A stretch of DNA of 64,000 nucleotides from contig KV419414.1 in NCBI GenBank assembly GCA_001630475.1, positions 459,100 to 523,099 on the forward strand, given 5' to 3'. The translations under genes were made by a program, and so were the position numbers. The number at the start of each line of letters is the position of its first letter. Position 1 is the first letter of the stretch. This document shows, in pieces, positions 34,268-45,984 of the stretch. The notes under the pieces are model-generated. The model saw only the letters and a list, made by a program, of their open reading frames with translations, did not search any database and had not been told where the DNA came from. Origin of the DNA: Sistotremastrum niveocremeum HHB9708 (Eukaryota; Basidiomycota; Agaricomycetes; Sistotremastrales; Sistotremastraceae).

Positions 34268-34455
34268 TTTTTGAAGCTTGTTCTGAGAGTAGGAGATGGG
34301 GGAAAGAGACAGACGTGGACGGAGAATCTTCTGACCTTAAGACCCGGCCTAAATAAGTAACCGGAGTTCCGGGCCGCGATAGCCGTCAAAATTTTATCTT
34401 ATCGGAGCTGATCGGATTGAAACGGAACGGCACATGGATTATCTTTCAGAATTAT

Positions 34456-35070
34456 TTACTGTTGTACAAATACACTGATTGCAGTAGGTACAGTCCGCGA
34501 TGGATGGGTAGGCTCGATACCCAACAGTTCCAACATTTTTAGGAACCGCTGACGTGTCGGTTTGTCTACAATGGGAAGATCTGTGAATTTCTCATGGAGG
34601 TGCAGAGGTGACGAAGTGATGGTATATGCCGGAAGACATGGAAGACGATCCAATCTGTCCACGACACCGACGCAGCCAAACCGACCAAGAACTCGCTTGA
34701 CTGATTCGTGGGGGCGTCGAGCCTTGAGTCCGTCTGGACCCTCGACTTCTTCGAAGGTCCAAACAGGAGGTAGGGGCTTGGATCCAGGTTTGAATTCATA
34801 GATGGCTTGTACCTCGTGAAGCTGGAGAGCGAATATATGACCCCTAATAATGGAGATTATTTCTCCAGGAAGGTCTGCGATCGATGTTCTGGAAGGGTCT
34901 GAAATGCGGAGCGTGCCTGACTCTCGCCGACGCGAAATCATGTCCAGAGCGATCATAGAAGGGAATGCATGGTCCAAGGCCATGCATGCAATTTGGAGAG
35001 GTGCTTCCTCAACGGTGATTCCAATGACCCAGTACAATTTAGCTGGACCTCGCCAAGCAACGAGCGCCAT
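34456..35070 (-). CDS. Hypothetical protein, 204 aa
   Basis: Single open frame of 204 aa. I do not recognise a family. Seen: a hydrophobic/amphipathic start (MALVAWRGPAKLYWVIGITV), a segment SIADLPGEIISIIRGHIFALQLHEV with an LPxEI string that recalls an F-box helix, and KRVLGRFGCVGVVDRLDRLPCLP. Codon-like composition and length speak for a real gene; there is no intron. An upstream exon cannot be excluded. It starts 800 bp upstream of the aldo/keto reductase start on the same strand. Confidence 0.5.
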   Translation of the reverse strand: MALVAWRGPAKLYWVIGITVEEAPLQIACMALDHAFPSMIALDMISRRRESGTLRISDPSRTSIADLPGEIISIIRGHIFALQLHEVQAIYEFKPGSKPLPPVWTFEEVEGPDGLKARRPHESVKRVLGRFGCVGVVDRLDRLPCLPAYTITSSPLHLHEKFTDLPIVDKPTRQRFLKMLELLGIEPTHPSRTVPTAISVFVQQ

Positions 35071-36883
35071 ATTGCCTGAAAGTCACTAGTAATCTGCCAA
35101 GGGTAGGTCAGAAGATCAACGCTGGCTGCGAACAGGCAGATAATTCACATGAATGTGTGTTTGCCAGCCAAGATACTCAGAGCGCTGGGTGAGCTGGCAG
35201 GGTGGCAGGGTGGCGAGATGATGCTGGAAGAGCGCAAGATGGTGTTGCCCCTGTAAGGTCGTGTGTCAGATCCAGTACGTGTTCAGGACAGTTCCCATGA
35301 GATTTCGTTAGGGGCGCTGCTTGAACTGCTGACGAAGTCCAGAGACGTGGCAGCGAGCAGCGCTGTCGACGTTGCGCCCAGGCGAAACGTTCTTGCCTGA
35401 TTACATAAGCGAATACGGACCACGAAATCGGTCATTGTCCAATTGGCCAACTTTGCAACCCGTACCCACCCATTCAAGACCTATTTATCCAGCGCATCAA
35501 AAGCTCACCGTCTCCACTAGGAGTCAGACCGACGCCTGCGTCTAAAAAGCGCATTTCTCTTCCTCACTTGTGGCTTCCAAGTTGTTCACGATTTTCATGC
35601 CGGTGTTGGCGTTTTACTGGTACTTCTCACTTCCAAGAGGGACGCAAATCGGATGGGCAGTTCTCGTTTTAAATATGAGCCATTGGATAGTTCAGATCTT
35701 TGGACTTTATGGGCCCTTCAAACAACTGAGGGTTGGTACCCGAAAACACATGGCCAGTAAGCTCTCTGGCTTGTGGCTCACTATTATCCTGATACCAACT
35801 TATAGAAGATTAATATCAGGACAATCTTGGTTGTTGACCTTGACTCTGAGACAATATGCCTCTACCTTCGGAACGCAGTGCTGCTCCTACACTCCACGCC
35901 GCACAGGAGCAAGCAAGACAGACTTCCTCTTCACGAAGTTACACTACGACCTCATGAAAACGCGCCAGCAATGGCTTCACTAGCGTGCCTAATAATAGGA
36001 TCTATTCTATGCAATCAGGGTAACTCACTTCTGTTCAGAGCAAAGTGCTACGCCCGGACCCTTCAAGAAATGAAAATTTCCGGCAAATCACGAAGTGCAT
36101 TCAGAGCTGTGCTACCCCACGCCTCACTTCCCTGGGACTTGAGCCGAACCCCAATCGTCAAATTCGAACAGCCTCTTTTGAGCCATGTGGAGACTCTAAA
36201 AATTGGCTGATTGACGGGCTCGAACCACTTGACGACATTATGTTTCGTGGCAGTCGCTATTGGTGCCATTGCTCCCTGATCCAATGTTCTCGTTAGGTTC
36301 TAGTCAACATTTCCTGCTGCGATGTTGTTTGATCCCCAGAGAACTGGCGACACTGGGGATCGTCCGCCGGAGACGACAGCGCTGCTCTGTTAACATTGCG
36401 TCGTGTTCCGCCTCAAATCGGTTCTTCGGCCGTTGCGAAACGCACCCGGCGTCTTGACTTCCATCCAAAAGGAACTAGATTACCGTATACAGAAATGTAT
36501 TCCTGACGGCATTTCCTGTTACGCCGATTTCATTCTGATGTCTCTCACTGGGCTTCCACGTTGATTGCATCCTTCCGCCATGGCATGGACTCGACATTAA
36601 CCTTCCAAGTATTGCGCTTGGATATTCTTGAGTCATTCACTCGCTTTGGTGAACATCGATTCTCTCAGGCTCGGGTTTATCGGCAACGATCGTTAGCGCT
36701 CAGATGTTTCTCTAGGGTTCCTCAATCATGGTACAATTCATTTAATGCTCTGCCTTGCTTCATTTGGTGGCTCTTCGAATGCTGGACTTCATAAGAAACC
36801 GGAATGATAGTATTGACTCTCTCCAACGGACTTCTCCCACTTGCTTGCTCAAGGACCTGTTGAGCCATCATCGATCATCCGTC
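35071..36883. other. Long region with possible decayed coding pieces
   Basis: About 1.8 kb. Short plus-strand frames (for example 35827-36210 with PHASLPWDLSRTPIVKFEQP) have some protein-like character, perhaps remains of an LRR/F-box gene, but they do not join into a model. Otherwise nothing is supported; the last part is the promoter of receptor 3. Confidence 0.35.
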
Positions 36884-38399
36884 ATGGACACGTTCTCATG
36901 GGAAGTGCGAGTCGGCCTGGCATTCAAATTCCAAGCAGCATGCGTATCCGCCATCTCAATTCTTGGATTACTGAGTTATTTGATTGTATGTGTCCCTTTG
37001 ATTGGCTTGTTCCATGTATCGTATCTCATTTAATACGACAAGTACCAAACATTTCGCATTCGGAAATCTCGAGGGTCTTTCTCGTGTCCAACCCACCTTC
37101 ATATTTTCGTCATCTCTCTTGTCTGCTCCGATATGTTCGAGTCGATCAGTGGGTATCAGCATCTTAGAGTCGTAATGGATGTTAACGTTGCTCAAATTCT
37201 AGGTACAATCATGGGTATTCGATGGCTTCTCGATGGGGTTCGTAATCCAATGTCTTAATGTTAGATCCAGGACCGCTCTGACAATGGCACAAGCGCATCA
37301 CAGAGGGCCCGTATTGCACCGCCGAAGCGATGATACGGAACACCGGGAACGTAGGAGTTGCATTGGCGTAAGTCCGCACAAAGCATTCACTTCCTGTTCA
37401 GGTATTTAGCTGAGCGTCTCTTTTCTTAGGATTTTGGTAGGTGTCCGGATTGTCTGGAAGGTCATCATACTGAGCCTGTGCACAGGCGATTGCCGTTAGC
37501 ACATGGGGTGTGATTGTTCGAAGATGGTCGTGTCCATCTCCAAAAGTTGCTATTGGGGTGGTCGCTTTAATATGGACGTTCGCCTTCTTGATGGTCATGG
37601 TCAGCTATGCGGTACATAAGTCGGAGCGTTTCTACGGAAGCACAACATATTGTTGGTCGCCTATTTCAGTCAATTACCGGATGCTGAATAACGCCTAGGG
37701 TGCTTTATCCGGCCTCCTTACTCATATCACGCAGGGATAGGTAAGTTCGAAAATCCCCAGTTTCTTCGCATTTACTGACGTCTGCGTGAAGCACTTGTTT
37801 ACACGTGGTATTGGCTCACTGCCACGGGAAATCTTGTTTTGTATGTATCTGTTGCATACAAAATCATAGACAGTCGACGCCAGCGTCCACAGTGTGTCGC
37901 CATTGAGAGAACAGAGCGAAGTAGGTTGCAGATAGCTCTCCTAATGACCTGGTATGTCTCTGTCCTTAATCAGTCTATGCTCCAGCTTATCAGCATCGTC
38001 TCAGTTATCCTATCGTTTATCTTGTCATAGTACGCGGATATCCCGTTTTATCGTCTCTATACTCACGTTCCATAGATTATACCGACAAGCGTTACACGGA
38101 TATGGCAGTTCGCCCGCCCTGACCATCCACCATCAGCCGCTTTCATTATTGTGGCTGGTATCATATTTTCGTCCTCTGGATGGATGAACGTCATGCTATA
38201 TTGTTTCACTCGACCCTCGCTTATTCATCCTCATGATGAACCCTCTCCCACTGAACACCGTAGTAGTTGGGTGGCTCGGCGAATATCATGCGCTGTCTCC
38301 AACGTTGATGGTGTTCCCGTGGATCAGCCTCATGCCTTTTCCTCGCCCTGTGCACGTGGAAGCTTTGAGTCATGCTCGAAGACTATTGAAGCTGCCTAA
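36884..38399 (+). CDS. Seven-helix receptor, Git3/cAR-like, paralogue 3
   Basis: Ten exons: 36884-36985, 37043-37148, 37203-37237, 37294-37367, 37430-37436, 37486-37651, 37699-37740, 37792-37951, 38005-38029 and 38076-38399; 346 aa. Seen: a short outer N terminus (MDTFSWEVRVGLAFKFQ), ITEGPYCTAEAMIRNTG before helix 3, AIAVSTWGVIVRRW, FYGSTTYWCFIRPPYS, YPIVYLVIIIPTSV and MNVMLYCFTRPSLI. Exons 3-9 have the same lengths as in paralogue 2 (35, 74, 7, 166, 42, 160, 25 nt). The residue at the exon 8/9 junction is Cys instead of Trp. Ligand and G-protein partner are unknown. Confidence 0.72.
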
Positions 38400-38969
38400 C
38401 GGTTCAGAGGTTAAGTTACTGATAACATTTATATTTCATGCAACAGAATAGCGAATGAATTTGCTAGATAATATCCTTTTCCTAGTTCTGACCTTATCGA
38501 AGTAATGGCACTAATATCATCTACGTCCGTGTATCTTCTATGACTCTATTAGTAAAATTTTGTATTCGTGGGAAAGTTTGATTTTGTACTTTTGCGTCAT
38601 ACACAGGCAGCAATTCCAGTGTTTATAAAGAATCCTCGCGCGAGGTACACGGCCAGACATCCCAGAAAAAGAAACCCGTGAAGTGGATTATGAGATTTTC
38701 TTGTGGCCGAAAGTCTTTCTTTTGATTTGATATCCTCGTAAATCAGGGTCTCGGAGCCTCTGTCCGTTTCTAAAGGGCGTAAAGGATAGCTAAGCGAGTC
38801 TTAGCGAGACTGTCTTTACTCGACATTTAATATGAAATACAAACGGCATTTCTTGAGAGCCAAATCCATTTTGCCAGTCTTAAACGTCGAAGCCGAAACC
38901 AACTTGTTGTCGGAGCCTCAAACTCTTCTCATCCCCAACCCTCATCTTCAACTGACGCATTGCGCCTCC
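38400..38969. other. Downstream of receptor 3
   Basis: About 570 bp with no supported gene. Confidence 0.5.
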
Positions 38970-39343
38970 ATGTCCTCCACCCTTCCCTCCGCCGATGCAT
39001 CCACTCTCGTTCATGCTCTCGAGACTACTGTTCAACGTGCTCAACGTGTGTCTATGTCCTTTTGGTATCTGTCGCACTGGAGCCCCGATCCGTCATCTCT
39101 CGATTCTCGCGCCGAACGTGTCTCGGTTCTCTTTGTTCGTTGTCGTTCTGGTCGGGCCCGCTGTTTGTGCTGTGTGTTTTGAACTTCTCTCATGTTGTGT
39201 TGTCGTCGTCAGCTCGTAGTCTGGGAGTCTTATCACTCATCTCAATCTTGCTCAATTCTCAAAATCCTTTCCCCATTGGCCCGTCAGCTGAACAATCCAG
39301 TGTCCTTGCGTTTCACCCACAGGCTCGCAGCGGGATGCATTAG
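38970..39343 (+). CDS. Possible small hypothetical protein
   Basis: Two proposed exons (38970-39045 and 39213-39343) would give 68 aa beginning MSSTLPSADASTLVHALE. The 167-nt intron is long for this genome and the C-terminal part is unremarkable. No family is recognised. It could equally be noncoding. Confidence 0.18.
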
Positions 39344-40433
39344 AAGGGTCCCCAGGTCATGACATCGCAAGGTTCTATCGCGTTATCAAAGCTGAGCGAG
39401 CGAGAGGTTCGGGATGGCGATATAGCGAGTTTAAGGTCGTTGTGGAGAGGCGGCTTTGAGCTGTATGCAGAGCAAGAGCAAGGACACTGTCGTCTGGGAG
39501 AACCAGTAGGCATAGATCTTGACCGATGTATAGGACGATAGCATGTATCTCGTGGGGCAGTTTGTAATCATATATTTATCATTTGCATTGATTTCTTTCT
39601 GCCGCTGTAAGAACCAAAAAAGGGATTGTCTGCAAGAAGCGAGCCGGGGAACAGCTGCCGACTGGATTAAACAAGAGTTGTTTGGAATTTTTTGGATTTA
39701 AAGATGCAGGAATGTCGGAATTTAGGGTAACAAATCGGTTACTTCGGTGCGAAAATTTTATGTTTTCTATGCTATCCGTATGGTTCCCCAAAAGATATGC
39801 TTATCTTTTTTCGGGATGTCTGCCTGTGTACATGTATATTTTTTGGATTCTTGCAGGATTTCAAAAGAATACTTCCCACCGAATTATTTTGAAAAATAAC
39901 ATTCCGGAATACACAAGATCTTTGAGGAGAAATAAGGAAAATTCTGAGGCAAAAGGCTGCAAGATCCCTGATGTTCGGAGTGCTTGCGAGGATTGCCAGT
40001 TTGCCATCTGTTTAGTGCCATACTGATTCAACTGCTGGTGCCTGCGAAAGGTGCTTTCACGTGAATGTTGAGAATGGAATCACGAAGGACGTGATGGATG
40101 GCAATGATTCAGATGTGATCACACAGAGAACGAGATGGCTTGGGGGTACAGTGACGGACGAGGGGAGATGGAAGGAGAAGACAAAGAAAGTGATGTTTCC
40201 GAACTTGAAAGTCCGGCAATGTTGGAAGAGGCTGCCGAGACGCGGCAAACCAAATCGAGCAGCGCCCGAATGAACTCCGACATTTCTTTTCATTTTTTCG
40301 AATGGCCAAGCTGAAAGGAACCTTTCAGTAAATCTGGCACAAATATTCAAACTTTCCTAGAGCCCAAGGATTCTTTTTAAATACTGGAACCTCTGGCAGT
40401 GTAGGCTTGGTTCCGGTGTAGACTTCTGCTGAA
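39344..40433. other. Intergenic region before GNL1
   Basis: About 1.1 kb without a supported gene. The end should hold the GNL1 promoter; TTTTTAAATAC about 60 bp before the ATG is a weak TATA-like candidate. Confidence 0.45.
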
Positions 40434-42524
40434 ATGCCACGACGAAAGCCTCAGTCCGCAAAACAGCACAAGGCAGAACTTCAACTCAAACGGGCCATCA
40501 AGAGAGGCGATATACCACCCCCTTCTGCTTCAGAAAAGCCAGCCCGTCCGAACAATCGGAAAAAAGCAGCTACACCTGGCTACTCGAGGTCTGCGCATTC
40601 TGATAATGCTGCAGCACACGTGAAGGCGGAACTATCTTCCAAACGGCTGGCATCTTCATTTGCCAAGCTGAGCCCTGAGTTTCTGGAAAAGTCAAGGCAA
40701 CTTGCATCCAATGTGCCACTTCCAAGGCCATTACCTCGCCAAGCTGCGATATTCCAGGACTTGCCAGAGGACGATCTGTCTGCATCCGCTGAGCTGACAT
40801 GTCCCAAGCGACCCAAGTGGAGATTTGACATGGAGAAGAAAGAGGTCGAGAGGAACGAAGAGGCGTTCTTCAAGAAATGGCTCGAGCAGACCGACGAACG
40901 AGTTCAGGCTTGGGTTCGGGCAGAGGACGACGAGAACAACGAGAACAACGAGGAAGATCAGGAGATCTCGCTGGACACAGATATCAAACTACCTCGTTCA
41001 CAAACCTACTTCGAGAGGAACATCGAAGTCTGGCGCCAGCTTTGGCGGGTCACCGAAATATCCCAAATACTCCTCATCCTGCTCGACTCCCGCTGTCCAC
41101 CTCTTCATTATCCCCCATCTCTGCACGCTTATCTCACTTCACTCCGACCTGCTCGCAAAATTGTCCTTGTTCTGACCAAGACCGACGTCGTCGGCGAACA
41201 AAGAGCGAATGCATGGGCGAAATGGCTTCGGGGGAAATATCCTGAGGTCAAGGTGGTTCAGGTCGAGAGCTATCGTGAACGGGTGAAGGGAGAAGGCCAG
41301 GGTCAGAGAGTATCACGAGACCCCCATCTTCCACTCGACCTCAGAAATGACTTATTCTCAACCTTGCGGGCATGTCATGCTGAGATCTGTGAGCCTCCCG
41401 CTGCCATTCGCGACAACGAAGAAAAGCTGAAAACTTGGAAGCCTCGAGTTCGTCCCGACATCAATTGGCGCGCGGTTGGCAGCCCTCATGATGGACCACG
41501 TCCGAAAGATCGAGAGCCTGGGCGAGATAAAGAAGAAAGTGTTCCCGAATTCCTGACTATCGGGCTCATTGGTCAGCCTAACGTGGGCAAGTCTTCTCTC
41601 TTGAACGCACTTTTTGGAACGCATAAAGTGAAGGCTTCTCGGACCCCGGGCAAGGTTTGCTTTCACAGCTACCTGTTGGAATAAAATATGCTAAATGGAT
41701 CTTGCAGACCAAGCACTTCCAGACGCTATTCCTCAATCCTCAAATCAGACTCGTTGACTGTCCAGGTCTCGTATTCCCGAATACGATCGGCATGGAAATG
41801 CAGGTAAGCATACCGCGATATCATAACTGTGCCTCAACTCATGCAACTCTCGAAGGTTCTATCGGCGATTCTGCCCATTTCCCAAATCCCCTCTATACCG
41901 TCCTGTATTCATCACGCTGCAAGACTCCTTCCACTGGAAGAGATCCTCAACCTCCAACATCCCTCTGCCCTCGAACCTAAAGCAGAAGATAAACGAACTT
42001 GGAGAGACGGTCAACGACCTGCTGAAACCGAGAAAGCAGCTAGACCACAAAAGTGGACGACCATGGACATTCTGACTTCGTACGCGATCCTGAAAGGTTG
42101 GGTAACGGCTAAAGCTGGGCGTCCAGATACGAATCGAGCTGGAAACGCTAGTGAGTAATTTTTGAATTGAAGATAAGGCTAAGGCGATGACGTCATTCTA
42201 GTTCTTCGTCTTCTGGCCGAGGCAAAGATTCCATGGGCGTTTTGGCCTCCTGATTTCAGTCTTCGAGAAGTAGACGAAGGGCTTGGTATCTGGCTGGGAC
42301 AAGTCCATCCTGATGAGAGTGATGACTCTAGCGAGGGAGAACGTGATGACGACGACGACCTGTTCGACTCGGATAACGCTTATAAAGATGCCCATGAAGA
42401 CGGTTCAGGAGAGGAGACGACGGTGGAAAGTGAAGAAGAGAAGATCATTGTCGCGGGTGGAGGCAAGTTTGGGGCTTTGACCTTGGTTGACGACGACGAT
42501 GAGGAAGATGAAGACTCCGAATAG
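40434..42524 (+). CDS. GNL1: GNL1-type circularly permuted GTPase
   Basis: Exons 40434-41654, 41708-41803, 41856-42150 and 42202-42524; 644 aa. Seen, in permuted order: LLILLDSRCP (about 213-222), G4 TKTD (about 248-251), G1 GQPNVGKSS (about 380-388), G2-like ASRTPGKT spanning the first splice, and G3 DCPGLVFP in exon 2. The basic N terminus (MPRRKPQSAKQHK) and the very acidic C terminus (DDDDEEDEDSE) match this family. Known: GNL1 and relatives (MMR1/HSR1, YlqF/YawG group) are nucleolar or cytoplasmic GTPases tied to ribosome assembly. The first splice falls inside G2, so the intron must be removed for a functional GTPase. It converges with the FSP1-like gene 209 bp away. Confidence 0.88.
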
Positions 42525-42733
42525 GGTCAGTACTGTCATGAAGCATCCTTGCAGCTGTGTCATTTTGATTACGACGATGCGCAGTATAAATGATGAATTA
42601 AAACAGAACTCGGTACAAGGGCATTGAGAGACGGAATGAAAAGAACAAGCGATCATTAAAATGAATACAGAACGACGCAAACACGACAAGAGATGAATAT
42701 ATCTGGTATGAAGGGTATATAGAGTACAATCGA

Positions 42734-44056
42734 TCATGCGAGACCCACAGCAGCTTTTGCGTAGCCGACGAGAAGAGTCTTGCTCTTGATTTTTGCAGTG
42801 AGGTAGTCGCCGAGCCTTTGGTAATGTTAGTCAGAGCATACCTTCGATCATCGAAGTTGAAACTCACTTGACACCCCAAAGCATGCCCATATAACCAGCG
42901 CCTCCGTTCTAGACATGACATTGTCAGTGACGAACAGTAAGATTGAAGACAACGCATACCTTTCCGTTGGTCACGAGAATAGCCTCCATGCTTCCCTTGT
43001 ACTCTTTCGAAGGACTGCTGCCAGAAAGCAGGGCAATGACGTTCTCGATTATGACAGGGGCGTGTCCAGCAGCCTTAGCGACCTGCTTCTGCTCCTTGTA
43101 CTCGATGACATCGCCGGCTGCGAAGACGTTCGTCTCGCCTTCGACCTGAAGGGTTGGTTTGACATTCACGCGACCGTAAGGAGTGAGTGCCTTGGTGCCT
43201 AGCGACTTTATGAACTCTGTATTCGGCCGTCCGCCACGTGTGGGAACCTGCGAATCATACGTGTCAATCATACGGCTTTCATGAAGCAAATCAAGGGGAA
43301 ACGTACAATCAGATCAGCTTCGAAGGGCGTTCCTTCACGAGTCTTGTGAGAGGTTCCTGAGTTGTCGATTGTATCCACGTGATTTGATAGGAGCACATCG
43401 ATCCTTCGAATACGAATGCGACGTTCGATGTCCTTACGGAACTTGGCAGGATAGGTGTCGTTCAGGAACATGGAGTCGCCGTGAATCAAGGTGATCTTCT
43501 TGTTCTAGAACTAATTTGAGATGAAAGCTCGGGAATGTGAAATGAAACATACGGGGTAGACGTCGCGTAGCTCTCCGGCAAGCTCGATGCCAACAGCACC
43601 AGCTCCCACAAGAGCATAGGAGTTGGCCTGCTTGAACTTCTCTGCCCAAGAGTCGAACCAGCTTACGGCGGCAGACTTGTCACCTTCTGGGAGACTGAGG
43701 CCCGCCTCCCAGAGACTGCCAGGCGTGAGCACGAGGACGTCCCATGGAACCGACTCGCCAGAGGCAAGCTCGACAGTCCCACTCTTGCCGTTGGGGGCTT
43801 TGGTTATGCCTGTCACGGTGCCAACCTTGATTGACCCGTTACCGTTCTGGAAAAGTTTGTCGTAGCCCAAGAGTGAATCATCTTCGAGCTGTCGGTCGCT
43901 GGTGACGAGGACGCGTAGCAGAGCAGGGTAATGCGTGAAGTATGGACGTGAAGTGATGACCGTCAAGGTGTGCTTGGAAGAGTCAAGTTTCGCAGAAAGC
44001 CCATGGGCTATAGGGGCACCAAAGCCACCAGCACCGACGACGACGACGTTAGGCAT
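42734..44056 (-). CDS. FSP1/AIFM2-like NAD(P)H oxidoreductase
   Basis: Exons (minus strand) 44056-43553, 43504-43307, 43247-42960, 42908-42868 and 42815-42734; 370 aa, close to human FSP1 in size. Seen: FAD-binding VVVVGAGGFGAPIA at residues 4-17, a second dinucleotide motif YALVGAGAVGIELAGEL around 147-163, and the TNVFAAGDV motif that contacts FAD near the C terminus. No signal peptide or membrane helix is evident. Known: AIF-type class-II NADH dehydrogenases pass electrons from NAD(P)H to quinones; FSP1 regenerates reduced ubiquinone. Other fungal AMID proteins are alternatives, so the exact substrate is open. It is divergently arranged with the homeodomain gene at 44518. Confidence 0.82.
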
Positions 44057-44517
44057 GTCAGTTGATATGGAGAGGCTGAGACCAGGGGAAAAAGGCGAAA
44101 AGACGGTCAATCTGGAACATTAGGTGCTTATGGTGAGAAGCTTTTAAAGGCACACGACGAGTGCTATATCACGAGCTGGGTGTAATCAAGAACACGCGAG
44201 TCGATCGTAGGTTTGTCAGCATATGTCAGCCCCCTGGCGCAGTGTACGTGTTGTCCTGGTCGCGTAAGCTGAGTCCAGGGTACAGAATTGGTAACGTTGC
44301 TGTTCATTTGAGCGGTGAGAGCGTCTTGGATCATACTCAGTGTTGCTCTCGCCAGAGTCGTTGACGCTGAGAAGAGCGTAAGCAGTATTACGTAAGGGGT
44401 TCTGCGAGCCTTCCAACCCAAATTTCAATCTCCGATCACTCAAACCTCAACCAGCATTATCCACATATCAAGGCTCAGACATCCAGCGACATCCTAGCAC
44501 TTCCTCAGTCGAAACAC
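44057..44517. promoter_or_regulatory. Bidirectional promoter region
   Basis: 460 bp separate the divergent starts of the flavoprotein and homeodomain genes. A CTTTAAAAG box near 44141 lies about 85 bp upstream of the flavoprotein ATG. Confidence 0.4.
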
Positions 44518-45497
44518 ATGCCTCGTATTATCTCTCAGTCTTGTGTTGGACGTCGTGTCGGACTCTCGAAGACATTATCACCATATGAACTAAGCCGAAA
44601 GTCTGCCAAACGTTATCCCATCGGATGTGACAAAATCGACATGCTTGAAACCTTGTTTATCGAAAATCCGAGGCCATCGAATAAAGAAAAATCAATCATT
44701 GTGGAAATTACCGGGTTGTAAGTGTTCCTGGTCCATGGCGAAAAACTGCGCTGCAGCTGATAACCAGAAACTCCGGCATTGTGGATCTCTACTATCAAAA
44801 TAGGCGTCATAGCTCTCGCAGAGTCGTAGAACGCGATCACTTCGACGTTATAGAGGTCAGAGGGTCACTATATGCGTCCAAATTGCAAGATCTAATCGAT
44901 AGGCTCTAGGAAGAAGAAAGCGGGACCTCGGAAACTGAGTCGAGCGAGGAGTATTCTGAGGAGATGGGGACGAGTATTGAGAGTGATGATGAAATCAAAG
45001 TCGAAAAAGAAGCCGAACCTCTTTTCCTCAAATCTTCTCCTCTTTTTACACCCCTGCCGTACCTCAACCGCGAACCTTCTCCTATAGTTGTGGATTCCTC
45101 CCCGACAGCCGGCCAGCATTGCGGTGTTTTCGATAAAGGCTATAAACGATCGAAATCTCTTCCCGGACGCTCGCCGCTCGCCGATATCACGAATCACCTC
45201 GTCGTATACGATCCGCATGGACCGAGCCGTTCTCCAACACCCTCTCCCAGCCCTCGATTCCATGTGTACTGCTCCGACCAGCAGAACGTCACTGTTAAAG
45301 TACCGTATGGCAGCAACAGCGAATTCTCCATCTCCGTCAATCAACAGCAAATTGGCGATTCCCAATTCGACGATCCTGGACGTATTATGTCACGAAGTTC
45401 CTCTCCATGCACTGAAGATTTCGAAGCTGCGGGTATCCTCGTCTCCTTGAAGTCAGGCTCCCACCAGATCACTGTCAACATTTGTAAAACATCGTAA
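44518..45497 (+). CDS. Homeodomain-like transcription factor with altered recognition helix (YYQNRR)
   Basis: Exons 44518-44717, 44768-44855 and 44910-45497; 291 aa. Seen: a homeodomain-like region at about residues 28-85: KIDMLETLFIENPRPSNKEK (helices 1-2), then ITGLN, and helix 3 VDLYYQNRRHSSRR. The usual WF at positions 48-49 is YY, while Asn51 and Arg53 are kept. After it comes an acidic stretch (EEESGTSETESSEEYSEE) and a Ser/Pro-rich tail. The second intron (GTCAGA..CTCTAG) removes an in-frame TAG; without splicing the protein would stop after helix 3. The first intron cuts between helices 2 and 3, as in the homeodomain gene at 51-52 kb. DNA binding is plausible but not certain. Confidence 0.68.
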
Positions 45498-45984
45498 ATG
45501 CAGCCGTTACTCTTTCTTGCTATATCTAGGCCTCTTTTTATGTCTTCATGACCGTCCTTCATTGTGGTTTTGCCCTTTTGTAGTTCTATGTACTGCTTCA
45601 ATATTGAACGCTCAGCAGTGGATATTCGAATAAACGTCCTGTACGAAAGTAACGAAACATCCGATATCACATGCATATATGCAGAGGTGTGCTTTGTCCC
45701 GAACCGGTACCGTCACCGGACACCGATGCCCCAATACACCGACGACGACGACGACGTGTCAGATAACGACTACGCATACTATCCCAAAGCATGCGACGGA
45801 ACTTTAACAGGAAATTCTTCTACCTTAACAACGATATCCGGATCCGAGTCAATCCACTCGTATGTCTCTATGTATATTGTTCGCAAATTGCAAAGCCACG
45901 GAAATTTTTGTTGCTCAGCACGCACTGATGCCCAGCCAGCCAGTAGATACAGGCATCGATAGTACCATGGTACGGAATAGCAAT
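45498..45984. other. Convergent spacer
   Basis: About 490 bp between the ends of the homeodomain gene and the minus-strand F-box gene. No gene supported. Confidence 0.5.

Noticed and set aside
35570-36210. Plus-strand frames suggesting a membrane or LRR protein
   Set aside because: They do not join by acceptable introns and have no ATG in a good place; kept only as a possible remnant.
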